A DNA stretch of 64,000 nt from Humibacter sp. RRB41 (lineage in GTDB: Bacteria; Actinomycetota; Actinomycetes; Actinomycetales; Microbacteriaceae). Of the stretch, positions 60,795 through 64,000 are shown in pieces. The notes under the pieces are model-generated. The model was given only the letters and a program-made list of their open reading frames with translations, was not told where the DNA came from and did not search any database. How positions within the stretch are numbered: the first letter of the stretch is position 1; the number at the start of each line of letters is the position of its first letter. The stretch covers positions 1-64,000 of the forward strand of contig NZ_JAKWJQ010000004.1 of NCBI RefSeq assembly GCF_022761015.1, read 5' to 3'. The position numbers were made by a program, and so were the translations under genes.

Positions 60795-60827
60795 GGGCGG
60801 GCGGTAGTCCTTAGACTCCGCCCGCCC
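60795..60827 (+). promoter_or_regulatory. Stem-loop after binding-protein gene, first of two
   Basis: GGGCGGGCGG (60795-60804) and CCGCCCGCCC (60818-60827) pair perfectly, and after a bulged T the inner AGTC/GACT continue the stem around CTTA. It lies nine bases after the binding-protein stop and may attenuate transcription or protect the upstream message. Confidence 0.7.
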
Positions 60828-60844
60828 GCAACATGTTCCACCTT

Positions 60845-60878
60845 CGACCGGCCCGGCCAATGACGATCGGGCCGGTCG
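60845..60878 (+). promoter_or_regulatory. Stem-loop after binding-protein gene, second of two
   Basis: CGACCGGCCCG (60845-60855) and CGGGCCGGTCG (60868-60878) form a perfect 11-bp stem with a 12-base loop, between the first hairpin and the permease ribosome-binding site. Together the two hairpins occupy most of the 136-bp gap. Confidence 0.7.
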
Positions 60879-60921
60879 GCGCGTGGCCGGAGACGGCCCC
60901 GCCTGAACCACGAGGAAGCCT

Positions 60922-62022
60922 ATGACAGCCCTTCTCGACGACCCGGATCCTCTGATTCCGGCCGCGTCTACCACCTCAGAAAACGGCAAGCGAGGCGGCG
61001 GCGGGGGGCTGCTGCGGTACATCATCATCCGCTTCCTGCTGATCATCCCGACCGTGTTCATCCTCGTGACCGTCGTGTTCTTCCTGATGCGCTCGACAGG
61101 TGACCCGATCACGGCGGCTCAGGGCGGTCGTCTGCCTCCCGATGAATTGGCACGGCGCATCCACGAGGCCGGTTACGACCAGCCGCTGTTCGTGCAATAC
61201 CTGCAGTACCTCGGGCAGATCTTCACCGGCAACTTCGGCACGACGTTCAGTGATCATCAACAGGTCACCACGGTGCTCGTGACGTATGGCGCGGCGACGC
61301 TGGAGCTCGCCTTCTACGCCCTGATCGTCGCGTTCATCGTCGGTATTCCGCTCGGCATGCTCGCCGCGTACTTCCGCGACAAGGGGTGGGATGCGGCCCT
61401 TCGCATCTTCGCCATCCTCTGCTACGCGACCCCGGTCTTCTTCGCCGGCCTGCTCCTGAAGCTCATCTTCTCGGTGTGGCTGGGCTGGCTGCCGGTCTCC
61501 GGCAGGGCGAGTATCGGTGATGAGCTCACGATGCAGTCGCTCCCTCATCCGACGGGCATCTACCTGATCGATGCGTTCCAGACCGGCGATCCTGCAGTCG
61601 TGGGCGACGTGCTGGCGCACGCGGTGCTTCCCGGCATCGCGCTCGGATTCCTCACTGCAGGCGTCTTCCTGAGGCTGGTGCGTACGAACGTGATCAGCAC
61701 GCTCTCCACCGACTACGTGTCATCCGGTCGCTCCCGTGGTGTGAGCGAGTTCAGGTTGGTGCGCAAACACGCCTATCGGCCCGCGTTGATTCCGATCATC
61801 ACGGTGATGGGACTCCAGATCGCGTTGCTTCTCGGTGGCGCCGTCTTGACTGAGACCACGTTCGAGTGGAAAGGGCTCGGTTTCCAGCTGGCGCAATATC
61901 TGCAGGCGCGGGACTACGTCGCCGTGCAGGGGATCGTCGCCATGCTGGCGGTGATCGTCGCCATCACGAACTTCATCGTCGATGTGATCGCCGCTCTGAT
62001 CGACCCGAGAGTGAGGTACTGA
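60922..62022 (+). CDS. ABC transporter permease, DppB/OppB type
   Basis: The 366-residue permease has an N-terminal helix (YIIIRFLLIIPTVFILVTVV), a long external loop (RIHEAGYDQPLFVQYLQYLG) and five further helices. The coupling loop reads DYVSSGRSRGVSEFRLVRKH. It begins with a 30-residue polar N-terminus not usual for the family. It is followed after one base by the DppC-type gene. Confidence 0.92.
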   Translation: MTALLDDPDPLIPAASTTSENGKRGGGGGLLRYIIIRFLLIIPTVFILVTVVFFLMRSTGDPITAAQGGRLPPDELARRIHEAGYDQPLFVQYLQYLGQIFTGNFGTTFSDHQQVTTVLVTYGAATLELAFYALIVAFIVGIPLGMLAAYFRDKGWDAALRIFAILCYATPVFFAGLLLKLIFSVWLGWLPVSGRASIGDELTMQSLPHPTGIYLIDAFQTGDPAVVGDVLAHAVLPGIALGFLTAGVFLRLVRTNVISTLSTDYVSSGRSRGVSEFRLVRKHAYRPALIPIITVMGLQIALLLGGAVLTETTFEWKGLGFQLAQYLQARDYVAVQGIVAMLAVIVAITNFIVDVIAALIDPRVRY

Positions 62023-62023
62023 G

Positions 62024-63106
62024 ATGGCCACCACATCCGCAATGGCTCTCGTCGTGCCTCGCAAGCGCAGCCTGTTGGAGCGCCTGCCCATCGTGCACCA
62101 GGTGCGTCAATCCGTCGGCGTGCAGCGCGGGATGCTCGTCACCGGACTGGTCATCACCGCTGTGTTCGTGATCGTCGCCGTCTTCGCACCGCTGATCGCG
62201 CCGTACGGCTTCGCGCAGCTGCACGGCGCGAACGGCAAGGACTTCGGGTCGCAGCAGCCGCCGAGTCCCGAGCACATCTGGGGAACCACGGTCGGTGGGT
62301 ACGATGTGTTCTCGCGCGTGATCTGGGGTGCGCAGACCGCGGCATCCGTGATCATCGTCGCCATCGTGCTGTCGATCTTCGCCGGCGTCTTGCTCGGCCT
62401 GGTCTCCGGATACCTCGGCGGGTGGATCGACCGTGTGCTCGTGGTCGTCTGCGACGCGATCTACGCCTTCCCCACGCTGCTGCTGGCCATCGTGATGTCC
62501 ATCGTGATCTCGGGCGGTCAGTCGCAGGTCTGGGGCGGAATACTCGCCGCGGCGATCTCGATCACCGTGGTCTACATTCCGCAGTACTTCCGTGTGATCC
62601 GTGCCGAGGCGGTGCGCATCAAGTCGGAGGCGTATGTCGAATCGGCCAAGGTGGTCGGTGCGAGCACGGGCAGGATCATGTTCAAACACGTGTTCCGCAA
62701 CTCGACCCGCACCTTGCCGTTGATCTTCACGCTGAACGCGTCGGAAGCGATCCTCACGCTCGCCGGCCTGGGATTCCTCGGCTTCGGCATCGAGCCGTCG
62801 TCGGCGAGCGAGTGGGGCTACGACCTCAACAAGGCGATCGCCGATGTGACGAGCGGAATCTGGTGGACCGCGCTGTATCCGGGCCTTGCGATCGTGCTCG
62901 TCGTTCTCGGCATCACGCTCGTCGGCGAGAGCATGAACGATCTCGCCGACCCGCGCCTTCGCGGCAGGAGGGCGGTCGCGGCGACGGCGGGTGAGACCGC
63001 CGACATCAGCGTCGTGCCCGGCGGCCCGAATGAAGCACCAGGCGGATTGGAAAGCCTCGAACCCGGCGCGGGGATCGAAGAAGAGGGAATCGAGGTGCGC
63101 GAATGA
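62024..63106 (+). CDS. ABC transporter permease, DppC/OppC type
   Basis: The 360-residue permease has a long N-terminal cytoplasmic arm, a first helix at about 38-62, an external loop (PPSPEHIWGTTVGGYDVFSR) and five more helices. The coupling loop is YVESAKVVGASTGRIMFKHV. Its C-terminus is extended by an acidic, Gly/Pro-rich tail (GGPNEAPGGLESLEPGAGIE). The stop overlaps the ATG of the ATPase gene. Confidence 0.92.
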   Translation: MATTSAMALVVPRKRSLLERLPIVHQVRQSVGVQRGMLVTGLVITAVFVIVAVFAPLIAPYGFAQLHGANGKDFGSQQPPSPEHIWGTTVGGYDVFSRVIWGAQTAASVIIVAIVLSIFAGVLLGLVSGYLGGWIDRVLVVVCDAIYAFPTLLLAIVMSIVISGGQSQVWGGILAAAISITVVYIPQYFRVIRAEAVRIKSEAYVESAKVVGASTGRIMFKHVFRNSTRTLPLIFTLNASEAILTLAGLGFLGFGIEPSSASEWGYDLNKAIADVTSGIWWTALYPGLAIVLVVLGITLVGESMNDLADPRLRGRRAVAATAGETADISVVPGGPNEAPGGLESLEPGAGIEEEGIEVRE

Positions 63107-64000
63107 ACGCGACGAATCCGGCGCAGAAGCCGACCGCGCACGACAAGCACACGTCCCATCGCGGAACCGGGGACACCGTGCGCATCGATGGCCTCAGCGT
63201 CTCGTTCTCCACTGACGCCGGCGCGGTCAAGGCCGTCGACGGAGTGAGTCTGCACGTGGGCGCCGGCGAGGTGCTCGCGATCGTCGGGGAGTCGGGGAGC
63301 GGCAAAACAGTCACCGCGCGCACGATCCTCGGGTTGTTGCCCGAGACGGCGACGTCGTCGGGTGCCGTGTTCCTGAACACCGACCGCGGTGAGGTCGACG
63401 TCGTCACCCTCACCAACAAGCAGCTGCGTCAGGTGCGCGGACCCGACGTCGCCATGGTGTTCCAGGAGCCGTCGACCGCCCTCAACCCGGTGTTCAAGGT
63501 CGGGTGGCAGATAGCGGAGGGCCTTCGTGCCCACGGCAAGATCTCGAAGAAGGATGCCAGGACGCAAGCGATCGACATTCTGCGCAAGGTGGGCATCCCC
63601 GATCCCGAGACGCGGGTGGATTACTACCCGCACCAGTTCTCCGGCGGTCAGAAGCAGCGCATCGTCATCGCGATGGCGCTCGTGCTCGGACCGAAGCTCA
63701 TCGTCGCCGACGAGCCGACCACTGCGCTGGACGTCACGGTGCAGGCCGAGATCCTCGAGCTGCTTCGGCGGTGCAGGGTGGAGTTCGGCTCCTCGATCGT
63801 GCTCATCACGCACAACATGGGCGTCGTCGCCGATCTCGCCGACCGGGTGGCGGTGATGTACAACGGGCAGCTCGTCGAGCAGGCTGACGTGTCGTCGCTC
63901 TTCGCGAATCCGCAGAACGATTACACGAAGCGGCTGCTGGCGGCCGTGCCGCGCATCGGCGGGGGCACGGTGGAGGCAGTGGAGCGGGCGAGGGTTCGGC
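63103..64000 (+). CDS. ABC transporter ATP-binding protein, DppD type (runs off window)
   Basis: The frame is open from ATG 63103 to the window end, giving 299 residues of an incomplete protein. It shows Walker A GESGSGKTV, MVFQEPSTALNP, signature FSGGQKQR, Walker B LIVADEPTTALD and switch ITHNMGVVADLADRV, ending in the YTKRLLAAVPR extension. It may continue into a second ATPase domain, as in the operon at 6251. A polar, His/Lys-rich 25-residue N-terminus precedes the domain. Confidence 0.92.
   Translation, partial: MNATNPAQKPTAHDKHTSHRGTGDTVRIDGLSVSFSTDAGAVKAVDGVSLHVGAGEVLAIVGESGSGKTVTARTILGLLPETATSSGAVFLNTDRGEVDVVTLTNKQLRQVRGPDVAMVFQEPSTALNPVFKVGWQIAEGLRAHGKISKKDARTQAIDILRKVGIPDPETRVDYYPHQFSGGQKQRIVIAMALVLGPKLIVADEPTTALDVTVQAEILELLRRCRVEFGSSIVLITHNMGVVADLADRVAVMYNGQLVEQADVSSLFANPQNDYTKRLLAAVPRIGGGTVEAVERARVR

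Noticed and set aside
1-64000. CRISPR array, tRNA or rRNA genes, prophage or insertion sequence
   Set aside because: No regularly spaced direct repeats of CRISPR size, no tRNA-like cloverleaf or rRNA sequence noticed by eye, and no transposase, integrase or phage genes among the ORFs.

Overview
The window is a chromosomal segment of a high-GC Gram-positive actinobacterium, most likely a member of the Microbacteriaceae. The grounds are the very high GC content, strong GC3 bias, a DUF222/HNH-type protein at the left edge, abundant cofactor-F420 genes, a class Ic ribonucleotide reductase, an interspersed repeat of the type GGTCGAGTAGCG...CGTATCGAGACC at gene ends, and a very frequent GGATGCC/GGCATCC word. 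Genes are packed tightly, with many 1-20 bp overlaps. I see no tRNA, rRNA, CRISPR array, prophage or insertion sequence.

Layout. 1-4.5 kb: the end of an HNH/DUF222 protein, class I fructose-bisphosphate aldolase, a TetR regulator divergent from a chloroperoxidase-type hydrolase, and a PLP decarboxylase. 4.6-9.9 kb: a complete oligopeptide-type ABC operon (lipoprotein, double ATPase, two permeases). 9.9-24.3 kb: hydrolases, a MarR-amidase operon divergent from an MFS exporter, a NYN-LOTUS protein, small flavin/F420-type enzymes, an APH-fold kinase, an MMPL transporter, EamA and LysE exporters, and a LysG-type regulator with a clear operator. 24.4-36.9 kb: a cofactor-F420 island. It holds an FGD-like enzyme, a CofE-CofC fusion, CofD, FbiC (CofG/CofH), three luciferase-like oxidoreductases, two deazaflavin-type nitroreductases, a frameshifted PPOX-type gene and a Baeyer-Villiger-type monooxygenase, with a GH10 xylanase under a palindromic operator embedded in it. 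37-51.6 kb: a DipZ-like thiol-disulfide protein, an Fpg/Nei glycosylase, a VapBC-type toxin-antitoxin pair, a LolA-like/ABC operon, nicotinamidase, small membrane proteins, an acyl-CoA dehydrogenase, an aldo/keto reductase, glutamate decarboxylase and an MFS transporter. 51.7-55.7 kb: the ribonucleotide reductase locus with a structured upstream region. 55.7-64 kb: YidC2-like insertase with a DUF6412 partner, a DUF5107/TPR protein, and a second peptide-type ABC operon that runs off the right edge.

The two most notable points are enzymatic. (1) The ribonucleotide reductase large subunit stops before its redox-active C-terminal CxxC tail. That tail is encoded by a separate 21-codon ORF which overlaps the stop codon (TGATG). 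(2) The CofH half of FbiC has lost the radical-SAM CX3CX2C motif that its CofG half keeps, although the rest of the F420 pathway and many likely F420 users sit beside it. CofE and CofC are fused in the same island.

Several non-coding structures stand out: a perfect 16-bp inverted repeat between the aldo/keto reductase and gad genes, strong stem-loops just after both ABC binding-protein genes, a cluster of DnaA-box-like and NrdR-box-like sites upstream of nrdA, and three 9-bp repeats at an exact 14-bp period in a divergent promoter. Everything was read by eye from the sequence; no database search was run, so family names rest on recognised motifs.
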